Positions 22,213-33,895 are shown, counted from the stretch's first letter. The stretch is 64,000 nt of DNA from Molossus alvarezi (GCA_037176705.1 CM073886.1:130230001-130294000), one strand, 5' to 3'. Notes: generated by a model not told the origin, from the sequence alone. A program made the numbers and translations.

Positions 22213-22405
22213 GGACAGTGGTTAGGGGCACAGGCTCAGGCATCCTGTTTAGGCTCAAACCCTGCTGGCCCTACCTCCCTCTAGCTGGGCGTCCCTGACA
22301 AATTGACTTTACACATGGAAACCTCAGTTTCCTCATCTGCAAAATGGGGGAAGCAGAGCGAATACCCAGGCCATAGCAGGTTGCGATGGCAGCGTAATTC
22401 AGATC
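22213..22405 (+). mobile_element. MIR SINE relic
   Basis: Sense MIR: cagtggttaggggcacaggc, then ctcaaaccctgctggcccta, ctagctgggcgtccctgaca, and the well-kept core cctcagtttcctcatctgca with aaatggggg. Most of the MIR length is visible. Confidence 0.9.
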
Positions 22406-22983
22406 ATGGATGACAAACATAGCCGGTCCTCAGCGCTCAGTCAGTGCAAGTGGTGTCAGTGATGGGAATGGCCGGATGTGGTCCTAGCATAGCAGTGTGC
22501 CTCGCGACCCTGCCTGCAGCGGGGTCACCTGGGCCGTCAGGCTCGCCAATGAGCAGGTCCAGCCCTGGACAGCGAGTCAGGGTAGCTCCTCGGGTGGTTC
22601 CCTTGTGCAGCCAGGGTTGAGACCCTGCCATAGGCCTGCTGGTTTTCACATCCGCAAGGGCTTTTAGCAATCAGTGTAACCAGTACCCTCACTTCACCGA
22701 TGGGGATGAGCCCTGTACGTCGCTGAATGATTCGTCATGGATCATTTTTAGTAAGGGGAGAGAATACTGGCTTTCCGAGCTTCATCCCAGAGCAATTTCT
22801 GCTCCTCAGAATATACCACAACCTGGCACATTTCCTCTGATTGTTGTAGGTTTTTGTAATTTATTAAGTTAACTGAACCTGATTAGTATACCAGGCTCCT
22901 TGGATGGGATAGTATCCCTACAGCTCGATTGTGGGGTGCCTCATACGGGGAAGCTATAGCAAATAGAGAAGTGTTACTTCTAT
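22406..22983. other. Unique intergenic DNA
   Basis: No gene or repeat is supported. Confidence 0.45.
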
Positions 22984-23167
22984 TAGAAAAAGCACATGTA
23001 CCTGGTGGCCATTTGTGTATCTTCTTTGGGGAAATACCTATTAAATTATTCTGGTTACTTTTTAATCATATTTTAAAAACTGTATCAAGCCGTAGGAAAT
23101 TATTATATATGTTAGATACTAATCCCTAATCAGATTTACGGTTTGCAAGTGCTTTATCCCATTTCTG
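22984..23167 (-). mobile_element. L1 ORF2 segment, inverted 5' part
   Basis: Antisense L1 ORF2: atgtacctggtggccatttg, tgtatcttctttggggaaat, then tactaatccctaatcagatt and tacggtttgcaagtgcttta with tcccatt. It abuts a sense L1 3' end at 23168. The order fits one insertion with a twin-priming inversion in which about 450 bp of L1 is missing at the junction (length estimated from memory of L1 layout). Confidence 0.75.
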
Positions 23168-23547
23168 ACAACATGATGAAACTGGCGGGCATTATGCTCA
23201 GTGAAATAAATCAGAGAAAGACACGCTGTATGATACCGCTTACATGTGGGATCTGGAACAGCTGCAGGCAGACACAGAGTGTGGATGGACACTAGTAGCT
23301 GGAGGAGAGGAAGGGGAGACCCTGGTCAAAGGGCACAAACTTCCAGTTATCAGATGAATGTGTTCTGGGGACCTAGTGAACAGCGTGGTGACTAGAGTTA
23401 AAAATGTATTATGTACGTGAAAGTTGTTAAGGGAGTAAATCTTAAAAGTTCTCACCATAGAAGAGAAACGGGAACTATGTGACCTGGTGGAGGTGTTAGC
23501 TGGTGGTAATCATTTTCATATAAACGGTGTATGAAATTAAAGCATTG
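23168..23547 (+). mobile_element. L1 3' end, sense part of inverted copy
   Basis: Sense end of ORF2 and 3' untranslated region: acatgatgaaactggcgggc, attatgctcagtgaaataaa, gacctagtgaacagcgtggt, gagtaaatcttaaaagttct with caccat. Interrupted at 23548 by a Ves SINE and resumed at 23819. Confidence 0.85.
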
Positions 23548-23818
23548 CCTGGCTGGTTTGGCTCACTGGTGAGAGTGTCAGCCTGCAGACTGATGGGTCA
23601 TAGGTTCGATTCCCGGTCAAGGGCATGTACCTGGGTTGCAGGTTCTATCCCTACCCAGTGGTCAGGGTCATGTGGGAGGTAACAAGTCAATGTGTCTCTC
23701 TCACATTTATGTTTTTCTCTCTCTCTCTCCTTCTCTTCCTTCCACTCTGTCTAAAAGTCAATGGGAAAATACCCTTGGGTGAGGATTAAAAAAAAAAAAA
23801 AAAAACTTAAAAAAAATC
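23548..23818 (+). mobile_element. Ves SINE, older A-like variant, in L1
   Basis: Head cctggctggtttggctcact, B-box GGTTCGATTCCC and a second box-like ggttctatccc, pyrimidine tract, 3' cccttgggtgaggatt motif and long A tail. AAAGCATTG duplicates at 23539-23547 and 23819-23827, so it inserted into the L1 3' untranslated region. Confidence 0.93.
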
Positions 23819-23880
23819 AAAGCATTGTCCATTTGAAACTTACACAGTAGTCATGTCAATTCTATCTAAAGGTGAAAAAA
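23819..23880 (+). mobile_element. L1 3'UTR, terminal piece
   Basis: Continuation of the L1 split by the Ves: tccatttgaaacttacacag then gtcatgtcaattctatctaa and an A-rich end. Confidence 0.75.
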
Positions 23881-23991
23881 AGGAGCTGTGTCTATACTCT
23901 CCAAAGTCGTGGTATTCTTTTGGGTTTATTCCTAGGATGCAGAGGCAAAAACTTTTCTCTGACGTGAGAGTCTCTTAAGAATGTGGTACAG

Positions 23992-24224
23992 CCCTGGCCG
24001 GTTTGGCTCAGCGGTTAGTGCGTTGGCCTGCGGTCCAGAGAGACCCGGGTTCGGTTTCCGCTAAGGGCACGTACCTCGGTTGCAGTTTGTCCCCGGCCCT
24101 GGCTGCGTGGTGTGGGTGGCAATCACTCGGTGTGTCCCTTTCACGTCGATGTTTCTCTCTCTCTCTCCCTCCCACTCTATCTGAATAAAATATCAAAAAA
24201 TGTCCTCAGGTGAGGATAAAAAAG
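23992..24224 (+). mobile_element. Ves SINE, form A
   Basis: Near-consensus head ccctggccggtttggctcag, B-box region ggttcggtttccgc, a short pyrimidine tract and a 3' CCTCAGGTGAGG motif. AAGAAYGTGGYACAG flanks it at 23977-23991 and 24225-24239, a 15-bp target-site duplication with two mismatches. Confidence 0.95.
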
Positions 24225-24239
24225 AAGAACGTGGCACAG

Positions 24240-24855
24240 GTGCCAGACTGGCACACCCACCGCAGTGGGAAGGCTTCCCCATCATGCTGCCAGGGGGCCT
24301 GCCCCTCCCTGCCCAGCCTCACGGCACCGCTCACAGGTGATGTGCCCTCCCTCCGTCTGGACCACACTGCCCAGCCCAGCCCAGCCTCCCTTGTGGCTCA
24401 CTGTACTCAGATCCTTGTGGGGGGCAGTGGTGTGGCAGGTGTCACACAGGAAAGTGCCAGGGTCAGTTCAAGCCAAGGACCCTGAAGTGTAAAGTAACCA
24501 CGAGAACAGCGACGTTGCAGTGCGTCTCGGGACTGAACTGGGGTATCTCCCTGGGAAGCAGCGACAACACAACGGTTCTGCTCTATTTTCCCATCAACAT
24601 GTGTGAAGCTTGCAAAGGTACTTGTGAAACAGACAGTTTACACACTAGGACGCACCCTTACTGAATATATTGTCAACTACTTCACTCGGTTTTTAATATT
24701 TTCTATGCTAAAGAATCGGCAGTGTTTGAGATAGGGTAAAACGAAAGACCCTAATAAAGCCATTGAAATGTCATTCTCAAGCATTTCTGAATCTTTCTTT
24801 TTTCAACCCAAATTTTATAATTTTTTGATGAAAAGTCTTCAATAAAATAAAATTA
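24240..24855. other. Unique intergenic DNA
   Basis: GC-rich to about 24490, then AT-rich. No gene is supported; the 91-codon frame at 24210-24485 starts inside a SINE tail. Confidence 0.45.
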
Positions 24856-24990
24856 CTCTGGGATTAGATAGATGGTTTATCTATCTACCCTGGATATATA
24901 CATATGTGTGTGTGTGTATACGTATATCTATGTATATCTCTATATAGTTATATCTATACATCCATATCTTTCTATATACATCAATACAAG
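24856..24990. repeat. Degenerate TA/TG/TATC microsatellite
   Basis: Successive gatagatgg/tatctatc, (TG)n at 24905-24916 and tatatctatatac-type blocks. Overlapping tyrosine-rich frames are artefacts. Confidence 0.85.
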
Positions 24991-26066
24991 ATGTATCCTA
25001 ACGTTTATTATTTCAAGAAAGTTCACTGTTGTATAGGAGTGCCTGGCAGGAATTGGAAACGCATCACATTTTTGTGTGCAGGACACAGCCAAGGTTTGTC
25101 CAACAATTTGCACAAACCGTTTCTCTTAAAGAAACTGAGCTGCTCCCAGACCAGTTCCCAGGCCCGGCCTCCTCCTGCCAAATGTCATTAGCAGCAAGTT
25201 AAAAGTGGGCCTGCTGTCACTGTGACCCCAGCTGACCTCTTAATTTCTTGAGTTCAAGTCCAATTAACCTCTGAGAAGAGGCGCAACTGTTCTAACCAGA
25301 CAAGTCAATAGAATCCAATAGTAATCATTTCATTTCTGCCTTGTCAAAGGGTGGCCCTCCCTCCCCACCCATTTCATACAAAGGTGGTCGTTTATCACGT
25401 CCAGAGGACGGACGGCGCTGTGCCCAGCCCGGGCCGAAGTCCATTCATCGGGCACAGACGGGAGCTGGGTGTGCCGGCTGGGGCGGCTCGGCACGAGGTG
25501 CCGCTCGAAAACCTGTCTTGTGGGGACAACCTGTTGGTGTTGGCTGGCACCCAGAGTTTGGACCCGGATGGAAAGGGGTACGCGGGCCATGGATTTCCCA
25601 GAGAGAAAGCCAGCCCCTTACTGATGAATGCATCAAGTGTTCCTTTCCAGGGCGCTCAGGTATTGTTCGGGTTATTTCTAAAGACACACCTTGACCACAA
25701 ATGGTGGAAAAGACTTTACAAAGAAATAGGTTTGTACAACCCAACCTAGTTCCCGTCTAGGCTGCTCCTGGGAAGGACATGATCTGTGTCGTTCACACAA
25801 AAGAAAGTTCACTTTAAACCAATTTTCTAGACAATTATTCACAAGTGTTCTAAGATGTTCATTGTGAGATACGTATTTCCAAAAGTAGTTTTCTGAAATA
25901 AGAATTTTTTTTTTCCTGGAAATGACATGATTTACTCCAATATTAATATGCTTATGAACTAGCTTATCAGAAATTAAATTCTAAAAAGGATCTAAAAGCA
26001 AATTATGTTCAAATATTTTCAGGAGCTTCCAATTAAATAAAAAAATCAGTATAAAAACTGATATTG
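24991..26066. other. Unique intergenic DNA with a GC-moderate centre
   Basis: The centre (25340-25700) is GC-moderate and has open frames on both strands (117, 132 and 99 codons). None resembles a known domain and they overlap each other, so no coding claim is made. It could be a decayed exon or a conserved non-coding element. Confidence 0.45.
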
Positions 26067-26300
26067 CCCGGCCGGTGTGGCTCAGTGGTTGAGTGTTGAC
26101 CCATGCACCGAGAGGTCGCTGGTTCGATTCCCGGTCAGGGCACATGCCCAGGTTGTGGGCCAAATCTCCAGTGGGGGGCGTGCAGGAGGCAGCCAATTGA
26201 TGTTCTCTCGTCGATGTTTCTATCTCTCTCCCCCTCTCCCTTCCTCTCTTTCTAAAATCAATAAACACAAAAATTATTTAAAAATCTTAAAAAAAATAAA
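26067..26300 (+). mobile_element. Ves SINE, form B, full length
   Basis: Head gcccggccggtgtggctcag, B-box GGTTCGATTCCCGG, central CCAGTGGGGGGCGTGCAGG, a pyrimidine tract and a CTAAAATCAATAAA tail with A-rich extension. CTGATAT on both sides (26058 and 26303 areas) may be a short target duplication. Confidence 0.95.
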
Positions 26301-26340
26301 TCCTGATATAGTTTTATTTATATTCCTATGACAGGTTATG

Positions 26341-26378
26341 GAGATCTATCTACCTACCTACCTATCTATCTATCTACA
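26341..26378. repeat. (TCTA)n/(CTAC)n tetranucleotide microsatellite
   Basis: gatctatctacctacctacc followed by tatctatctatctac. Confidence 0.95.
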
Positions 26379-26910
26379 AAATTTTCTTATGTTTTAATTT
26401 TTATCATTTAAATTAATGTGAAAAACTATAAATAAGAACACACTTTGGCAGCCAGTTAAAACTAAGAAACAAAATTTTTCCCAACATAGTTTTTACTTCC
26501 ATATTAGATATTTTAGGGGCTCTGTGAATTTAGTTTATCTTTTCTTAAGAAAAAAAAAAGAGAGAGAGAGAACTTCTGAACTAAGGGTTAAGCTCCTTTG
26601 GAATCAATAATATCCCGGACCCTCAGCCTTGCCCTCCATTTATGTTCCTTATGTTTTTGTTTTTACATTTCATCTCCTCCCTTCTCACCCCAGAACACTA
26701 ACTGTGAGTAGCAGATAATATCATTGGCAGAATTAAAAACTCCAGTCCCAGACTAAGTCACTCCTCAAAAGTGAGACCACTAACAATGTAATGAACCCTC
26801 AGCACCAAGGCCTTCTGTCCAATGGACGCTTCTACGCAGACGGACGTAGTCCGTAACTCCTCGCCTCACCCAGTCACTGGTGCAGCTGCGCGTGGCCACT
26901 GAGCACTTGC
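26379..26910. other. AT-rich unique DNA
   Basis: No gene or recognised repeat. A purine run with (GA)n lies at 26550-26571. Confidence 0.45.
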
Positions 26911-26950
26911 CGTGGGGCCGCGTGGGGCCCCGTGGGGCCCCGTGGGGCCG
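26911..26950. repeat. 10-bp GC-rich tandem repeat, 4 units
   Basis: Four head-to-tail copies of CGTGGGGCCS at 26911, 26921, 26931 and 26941, in otherwise unremarkable DNA. Confidence 0.97.
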
Positions 26951-28589
26951 AGGGGCTAACAGCAGAGCACTAGGGTTTTCTGTCTTCACTGGCTGGGACT
27001 TCGCAGGGCAGCCTCTGTTCTGCAGAGCTAGTGAGCAGCCTCAGACTCTCGAAGGCCCGATGAACCTACCCCTCGGTGCTGTCTTTACGTGTCCACTGAG
27101 CTTGTGGCTTTCGGTTGTGTGTACAGTAATACACACAGGAGCAGGATCTGCTGAACGTGAGCCCACAGAAACAGACCCGAGTCTCAGCATGGAGACGAAC
27201 ATGCCTGTGAGGGAATGCGAGGTATTTTCAATAAGAGTGAAGGTGTAAAACATGCGTCATCTCAGAGATTTCAGGGGGACAGGCTCAGGGGGATCTGAAT
27301 CGGGCGTGCGGTGGATGTAGGTAAATGTGAAGGACAGCGATCATTTTTGACTTAAGAAAGTATTGATCCTTCTGTTTCATGCACATATCTCTTTGAGCTA
27401 AGAGGATGTTTTATGCAAATAGTTAGACATTGGATGTAAATATTTAAGGTGCATAAAAAGATTAACATAAGTAAAAATTTAAGCAGCTTTGGATGTATGA
27501 TTACAGAGATATTAAATATTGTTTCTGTGAAGTAGTCAACTGTCCTCCAATGACTGTTCACAGGGATGAGACAGAAAACAGCAGTGAAAAAAATCTCTCT
27601 AATTTAGTTGTTCAATTTCCTACTGTCTTGTATGAAAAGCTGCCTAATAGAATTTATAGTTGGAGAAACCTTTTAGGCAGCACTCTTTGTATTTTCTATT
27701 AAGTCCAAACTCAGAGAATCTACTTAATGTCAATTTGGTACAGTGGTTATACTGCACAGCATATTCTATTTTAAATCTGCAGGACATGATGATAAATTGA
27801 TAATTGACCCCAAGGCTATTATAAATAAAGAGGTCCTGTTTTTCATTAGTACAGTATCACCTAGTCATAAGGGAAAGCAGACCAAGCCTAATTTAGCCCT
27901 GAGAAGGGAGTGATCGAGAACTTGTGGTTTTTAAAACACACTTAAAGCAAACAGATTTCTAGTTGCAAACATTTTAAAAAATGCAATTATAGGAACATAT
28001 GATTAGAAGAAACATGCCTAAAACAGTTTGCATCACATGCTAATGAATAGAATATTGTTAATTGTGTTTACTTAAAAAATAGCTAGCTAAGAAATAAACT
28101 AAATAATGTCAGGTAATACAATTCCTTTTTGGTGCTTTTGCTTAGGGGTATCCAAGTGTAATAGTCTCACCTTGATATTCCCATTCTAGGACAGGGCAGC
28201 TCATTCATGTGTAGGGGTCATTTAAAACAGGCTCCCCAGAGTCACCTAGACTATCACCACTATATGCAGACCACCTGGATTGACACTACTCTTCTGCTTC
28301 TTTAATGCATGAGCACAATGTGCTGGGGGGTCTTTGCTGCAGCAAAGAAACCATGGAGAGTGTAGTCTATAGAAACACAGTCACTGATCTTGAGAATCCA
28401 AATGCAGAGAGAATGAGCAGTTCTAGAAAGTAATATTTTATACTAATAGCAGATATTAACCAATTGCGCTGCCCAGAAAAATTAAAATAAAAAAGAGATA
28501 GCATGAATCTGAGAGAGCTAAAAAGACTATCAAGAAACATAGGCATTTAAAAATGGTCTTGAAGGATGAGCAGAGTTTTAATTGATAAG
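26951..28589. other. Unique intergenic DNA, mostly AT-rich
   Basis: No interspersed repeat or gene was recognised over 1.6 kb. The last part (about 28440-28590) could be a diverged upstream part of the following L1. Confidence 0.45.
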
Positions 28590-29492
28590 AAGTAGGAGGA
28601 GTTTTATGTTTCAACAACACTACCAAGAAAGTGAACCCAAAACCCACAGAAATGGACCAGATATTCACAGATCGCCTACCTGATAAGGGACTAGTATCTC
28701 TAATGAAGATATACAAATGGCCAAGAAGCACATGGAAAGATGCCCAACATCTTAGTCATTTGAGAAATGCAAATCAAAACCACAATGAGATTCTACTTAT
28801 TATCTACTCAGATGGCTAAACTAAGAAAGGCAAACAATCAACAGTGTTGACAAAGACGTGGAGAAATTGCTGGTACACTATAAACTGAGGTAGCCACTTT
28901 GGAAAACAGCTTGTAAATTCATTGAAAAGTTAAAAATAGAGTTAACGTGTGACCCAACATTCCACGTCTAAGTATATGTCCAAGAGAACTAAGAAAATGT
29001 CTGCACAAAAATTTGTATACAAATGTTCATACTAGCATTGTTCACAATATCTAAAAAGCAGAAACAACCCACATGTTAATTAAGCCATGAATAGATAAGT
29101 AAATGTGGTATATCCATATAATGGAATATTATTCAGCCATAAAAAGGAATGAACTACTTTTAGATGCTACAATGTAGATGAACTTTGAAACATTCTAAGC
29201 CAAAGAAGCGAGACACAAGAGCCATGTACTGTATGATTTCTTTTATAAAAAAAAATTTCCAGACTAGGCAAATCCCTAGAAACAGAACTGTGGTTTCCAG
29301 GGACTACGGGGAGAAGAAAGTAGGAGTCACTGCTATGGGGTCCAGGGTTTCTTTTTGAAGTGATAGAAATATTCTGGAATTAGAGGCCTGTGATAATCGC
29401 ACCGCTTTGTGAATATACAAAGAACCACTGAATTGTATATTTAAAAGGATAAACTATATGTTACGTGAATTATATGTCAATTTGAAAAAGAC
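28590..29492 (+). mobile_element. Old L1 (L1M-like) ORF2 end and 3'UTR
   Basis: Landmarks in order: gatatacaaatggccaagaa at 28708, gaaatgcaaatcaaaaccac at 28765, tggaatattattcagccata at 29122, tggtttccagggactacggg at 29292 and cactgaattgtatatttaaa at 29427. Sense orientation, many mutations, no usable reading frame. Confidence 0.9.
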
Positions 29493-29640
29493 ACAGGGGC
29501 ACCAAGAGGTCACTGGTTCGATTCCCAGTCAGGGCACATGCCCAGGTTGTGGGTCCGATCCTCAGTGGGGGCATGCAGGAGGCGGTCAATTGATGTTTCT
29601 ATCTCTCTCTTCCTCTCCCTCTAAAAATAATACAGAAAAA
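29493..29640 (+). mobile_element. Ves SINE, form B, 5'-truncated
   Basis: Begins within the head at accaagaggtcactggttcg and continues with attcccagtcagggcacatg, then the body ctcagtgggggcatgcagga and a pyrimidine tract. The A-box part is absent. It abuts the end of the L1M-like element. Confidence 0.88.
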
Positions 29641-29754
29641 GACATTTAAAAATACACAGGAAGCCCTCTGGCTAAAGTGAGTGGATGGTACCAACAAAAG
29701 AAGGAAGAGGTGAGAAGGGACCAGGCCTTTGAGAAGGGATCGACCTGCCGACTG

Positions 29755-29811
29755 TCAGGGATGAAGATAACTACCCTTAGTGGCAGGAATGAAGATAACT
29801 ACCCTTAGTGT
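29755..29811. repeat. 28-bp tandem duplication
   Basis: ATGAAGATAACTACCCTTAG occurs at 29761 and again at 29789, a direct two-copy repeat with a 28-bp period. Confidence 0.95.
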
Positions 29812-31139
29812 ATATGTGTGAGATGTGGGAGGGGCAGCAACGACGAAGTGTTGGAAAAAGGAGACACAGGAAGGGCTCACAGGGCGGGCTGAGCAGTTTG
29901 TCATTTGTTTGTTGATGTTTAGGAGTCAGATTGACTTGGCAGTAGTTCACTTGTCTGGTTAGGAAGGGAGAAGAGCTGGAAGGGGAAATCAGCCCCCACA
30001 CTGCACACCAGTTGCCCAGAAAGATGCCTGGGGGCGGAGGTGAGCTGGATGGGGTCCGGGGTGTGGGCTGAGAGGCCTGAGTGACTGAAGGAGCTGTTTC
30101 CTTGGACCAAGAACTTCCCTTTGACCCAAAGGAAATGTTTCTGGCTTCTATCATACGTACCAAGCGAAGTGAAATCTACATATTTAAAAGTAGAAGAAGA
30201 GACATTTTATATTTCAGTTAAACATAGTATCAAACATCAATTGTGATCTCTTCTTGAGGTGTTGTAATATTTTAACAAAGCCTTCGCTCTTTACAAACGA
30301 AGTGACTCATTAGTGGTGAGAAGGTTCGGTCTCAGTCAGAGTTGCCACCTAGTTGGTGGTGTGAGGGAAATGCCGGCCACACGGCGCCCAGAGGACACAG
30401 CAAACATCCACGGGCGGGAGGCTTCAGGCCCCAGAGCAGGGGGCCCGTTCCCCTCACAATAAAAGGACGCGTGTTCCTCCCTCTGTGGGAGGTGTGAGAG
30501 AGGGCACCGTGGGCCACACGCGCCGGGCACCCTTGCTCCGCGGGCAGCGCGCGGGCTCACATCCAGAGCCCCTGCGGCGCGTCTGCAGCTTCGCTCGTCC
30601 AGAATACACCGGTGTTTATCCTGATGCTCACGTAGAGCAGTAGAAAACTACGTTCTAAATGATTTCTGCTGATGCGTCAGGGAAGACAAGGAAGAGAAAC
30701 GTTTGCCTCGAGATGCTCCCTTCTCCTTAAAGAGGAGATCCGTCAGTGGGAGCAGCTTAGGAGCGTCTATTCCACGGCAGGGCGCAGGAAGGCCCCGGGG
30801 GGACTTCAGGACAAAAGTGACATGAGAACAGAGCTGCGCGATGTCTAGCACACGGGACGTCAGACAGGAAACCAGTGTGTCTCGGTCCCAGGGCAATGGC
30901 CGGACCGGTGGTGGTGGCTGCCTTACAGGGATCCTTCCCCAAACCCTGAGGCCGACTCAGGAGTGCGGCAGCGTATCGCGGGCAATCCGGGCATCGGGAG
31001 AATGTTTGACGCGGGAAGGAAAGAGAACGTGGGTGAGGAACACGCCGTGTTTGCACACCAGGCAACAGCATGGCTCTCTGCCTGGGTCGTGAATGCAGCG
31101 ATGGCGACATGAGCAAAGGAAGCTTACAAAGGAGACACC
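29812..31139. other. Unique intergenic DNA with GC-rich patches
   Basis: GC- and CpG-richer around 30340-30600 and 30760-31010. Frames on both strands (up to 137 codons, minus) overlap one another and show no known motif. No exon is claimed. Confidence 0.45.
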
Positions 31140-31360
31140 ACTCTTGTGCATTCACTGATTCAACGAACACTTGCTGCTCTTTTATTTTCTTTATCCCTTG
31201 CAGTCAGACATGAAGACTTCAGTGAAGAAAACAGTGTGGTCTCCAGTGTCCAGGGGCTCAGCCTCTCTGGGAGATCCTCTGTTCTCGTGAGCAATTAAGA
31301 TAAAACGTGATAAGTACAAATAGGAAGCAAGGAAAAGCTGGTGGAGGGTGAGCCAGAAAT
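31140..31360. mobile_element. Probable old LINE (L2-like) relic
   Basis: Resembles an old mammalian LINE tail in order: cactgattcaacgaacactt, cagtgaagaaaacagtgtgg, aattaagataaaacgtgata with agtac. The family is uncertain. Confidence 0.4.
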
Positions 31361-31408
31361 GAGGCCAGAGAAGGGTCTGTTTGGGGTGCGTATTAAAAAT
31401 GAATGGGG

Positions 31409-31653
31409 CCCTGGCCGGTTTGGCTCAGCGGTTAGAGCGTCGGCCTGCGGTCCAGAGAGACCCGGGTTCGGTTCCCGCTAAGGGCACGTACTTCGGTTGC
31501 AGTTTGTCCCCGGCCCTGGTTGGTCGTGCGGGTGGCAGCCACTCGATGTGTCCCTTCACATTGATGTTTCTCTCTCTCTCTCCCTTACTCTCTCTCCCTC
31601 CCACTCTATCTGTACAAAAAATGGAAAAATGTCCTCGGGTGAGGATAAAAAAA
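31409..31653 (+). mobile_element. Ves SINE, form A, young copy
   Basis: Among the copies closest to the form-A consensus in this window: head ccctggccggtttggctcag, B-box ggttcggttcccgctaaggg, body tgcagtttgtccccggccct and 3' CCTCGGGTGAGGATAAA. AAAAATGAATGGGG duplicates at 31395-31408 and 31654-31667 (14 bp, perfect), consistent with recent insertion. Confidence 0.97.
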
Positions 31654-31900
31654 AAAAATGAATGGGGCTCACCAGGCCAGAGCGTCGAGAAGGGTTTTTA
31701 AGGCCGGAGAGCAGTACTTTCGACCTCAGAGGAACCAAGACTGGGAAGCATCTTGGGCACCGACGAGAAATGGGGTGAAATGGGTTCCCCAGACACCGAG
31801 GAGAGAGAAGACAAGAAGATGTGGCTGATAATCGAATCTTCAGATTTCAGTTTTAATCAGAGCTGGGAATTCAGTTACCTATGTAAAGGCAACAGAGGCT

Positions 31901-32160
31901 GCCCTGGCCGGTTTGGCTCAGCGGTTGGAGTGTCAGCCTGTGGTCCAGAGAGTCCCAGGTTTGGTTCCTGTTAAGGGCATGTACCTCGGTTGCAGTTTGT
32001 TCCCGGCCCTGGTTGGTTGTGCAGGTGGCAGCCACTCGATGTGTCCCTTTCATGTTGATGTTTCTCTCTCTCTTCCTCCCTCTCTCCCTCCTGCTCTATC
32101 TGAAGATAAATGCAAAAATGTCCTCGGGTGAGGATAAAAAAATAAAATAAAATAAAAAAA
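31901..32160 (+). mobile_element. Ves SINE, form A, long perfect TSD
   Basis: Full-length form A with scattered CpG-decay-type changes and an (AAATA)n tail. TAAAGGCAACAGAGGCT occurs at 31884-31900 and 32161-32177, a perfect 17-bp target-site duplication. Confidence 0.97.
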
Positions 32161-32177
32161 TAAAGGCAACAGAGGCT

Positions 32178-33800
32178 ACACTACATCTTGGAGTAAGTGG
32201 GGCAAACTGTGGACAGCACTATGCCAGGCCATGTGCTGGGTGACCAGTTTCTCCCCCGATAAAGGGCATCACTCCTATCTGTGGAAGAGCTCAGAGAGGA
32301 AATCTACAGATACTTCCTGCTCCGCTCGTGATAGGGAGCCAGTGAAGGTTGTAGAGCAAAGAAGACAGACAGACAAAACACCAGGATGGTATCTACATTC
32401 TAGAAAGAGTCGTTGGGTGGTGGGGTTTGAGGGTGGAAGGCCTTGAGGGTTTGAGGAGGCTGGCTAGGATTTTGCTCTCTTCCGGATGAGAGACCATGAG
32501 GACCTGCTCGGGGGCTGGTAGAGGACGTGGAGAGAAAGGGACAGATCCAGGCTCTACACAGGAGGCTGCTCCCTGTGAACTAATTGATGTGATTGAGGGA
32601 GAACGTGAGAGGGAGTGGATGCTGTCAGGGAGGGCTGCGAGACTTCTGGTCTGTGTGACATAAACGGACGTGTCGTTTACCGAGATACGGACGACTGGAC
32701 GAGAAGCAGGTCCTCGCAGGCGGAGGGGCAGACAATAAATTCATGGTGGTGTTTCTTGAAATATACTCTTTGGGGAAAGAAACCAGAGTCGTGGCTTCTC
32801 TTCCTCTTCAGCTCGATGGGGAGAAGGCAATTAGTCTCTGCTTGTCTTTGCTCCGATGGTGAGAATATGATCCATTTCTTCTTTCTCCCCAGGCTGATCG
32901 GCACAAGTTCACTGTTTCAGGGCCTTTCACCTTTGGATTTAGATACAGACTGTTCGGATTCCCAAACCAGCCTCACACACTTTTGTAGTGTGGGTGGTGA
33001 TCTTCTGGCTGTGGTCGAACCTGAGCTGATTATTTACTGTTCTCTGTGAAAACAGCCCACGAGGAGGAGAGATGAATCGAACATTTGAAAATCAGTATCT
33101 TGTGAATGATGTCTGCTCAGTGGGCCTGACAATGTTTACAGAGAAGCAACTCCAAAGAGTAAGACTTGTATCACATAGTTGGGAAATAGGGCTCCCCTTA
33201 TGGCCCAATAGCCATAATCCGAATGAAGTATCTGGTATGTTTTCCCCAATAGTACGTCTTTTCTTTGTAAGCACGTCAAATGTTCACTATCTATGTTTCA
33301 CCCAGGTTTCCGTCCGGTCCCCTCCTAAAGCCTTCACACAGAGCTGCTGTTATTGGAAGCATGACGTCAAGGGACAGACAGACTTTCGCTATGTAGTATG
33401 AGGGACACGGCCTTCACTGTCCCACCGGCAAGGTGTTGACTTACATTTCCATTAGGATGTGTTTGCCGGAGAGGGTGGAGAGAGAAAGCTTGGGTGAGGA
33501 GTCAAGGAGTGATAACTGGGATGAGAATCCAGGTGTGACTTCTGAAATATAGGCTTTTTTTTCTGTCTCATGATTTCCAGTGTCTCTCAGCCTGGGTCCC
33601 CAGACTTTGTATGTGTGTGTACGAAGGGTATAGGAAAATTAAGGCAGCTGCAAAGTTAGTGGAACAAGGTCCCGGCTGAGAGTCTGACAAATCTTCTTGT
33701 TGGAGCTCAGCAGAGAGTTGGCTTCGATTTGGCTTGCTTTGCTCTTTGGTGATTCTCAAACCGGACAGACAGCAAACAAATTAAACCCAAAGAAACTAGC
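32178..33800. other. Unique or anciently repetitive DNA
   Basis: Parts (32330-32600: gagccagtgaaggttgtaga, agagaccatgaggacctg) have the flavour of very old LINE/LTR relics but cannot be assigned. A 144-codon plus-strand frame at 32615-33049 has no domain signature. A perfect TGACGTCA lies at 33362-33369. Confidence 0.4.
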
Positions 33801-33804
33801 ACGG

Positions 33805-33895
33805 ATGATAATGATGAGGATGGTGATAAGTATCACTGGTGTGTCAATATGAGATACAAGTCTGCAGGCATGTTTTAAACACATGTGTGTCTTTC
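33805..33895 (-). mobile_element. MIR-like fragment
   Basis: Resembles the antisense 3' end of a MIR (tactatgtgccaggcactg, taagcgctttacatg): gataatgatgaggatggtga, then gtctgcaggcatgttttaaa. Weak similarity. Confidence 0.4.

Noticed and set aside
23992..24075. tRNA gene
   Set aside because: tRNA-like A- and B-box motifs belong to Ves SINE heads; no head folds into a plausible mature tRNA with a 3' acceptor stem.
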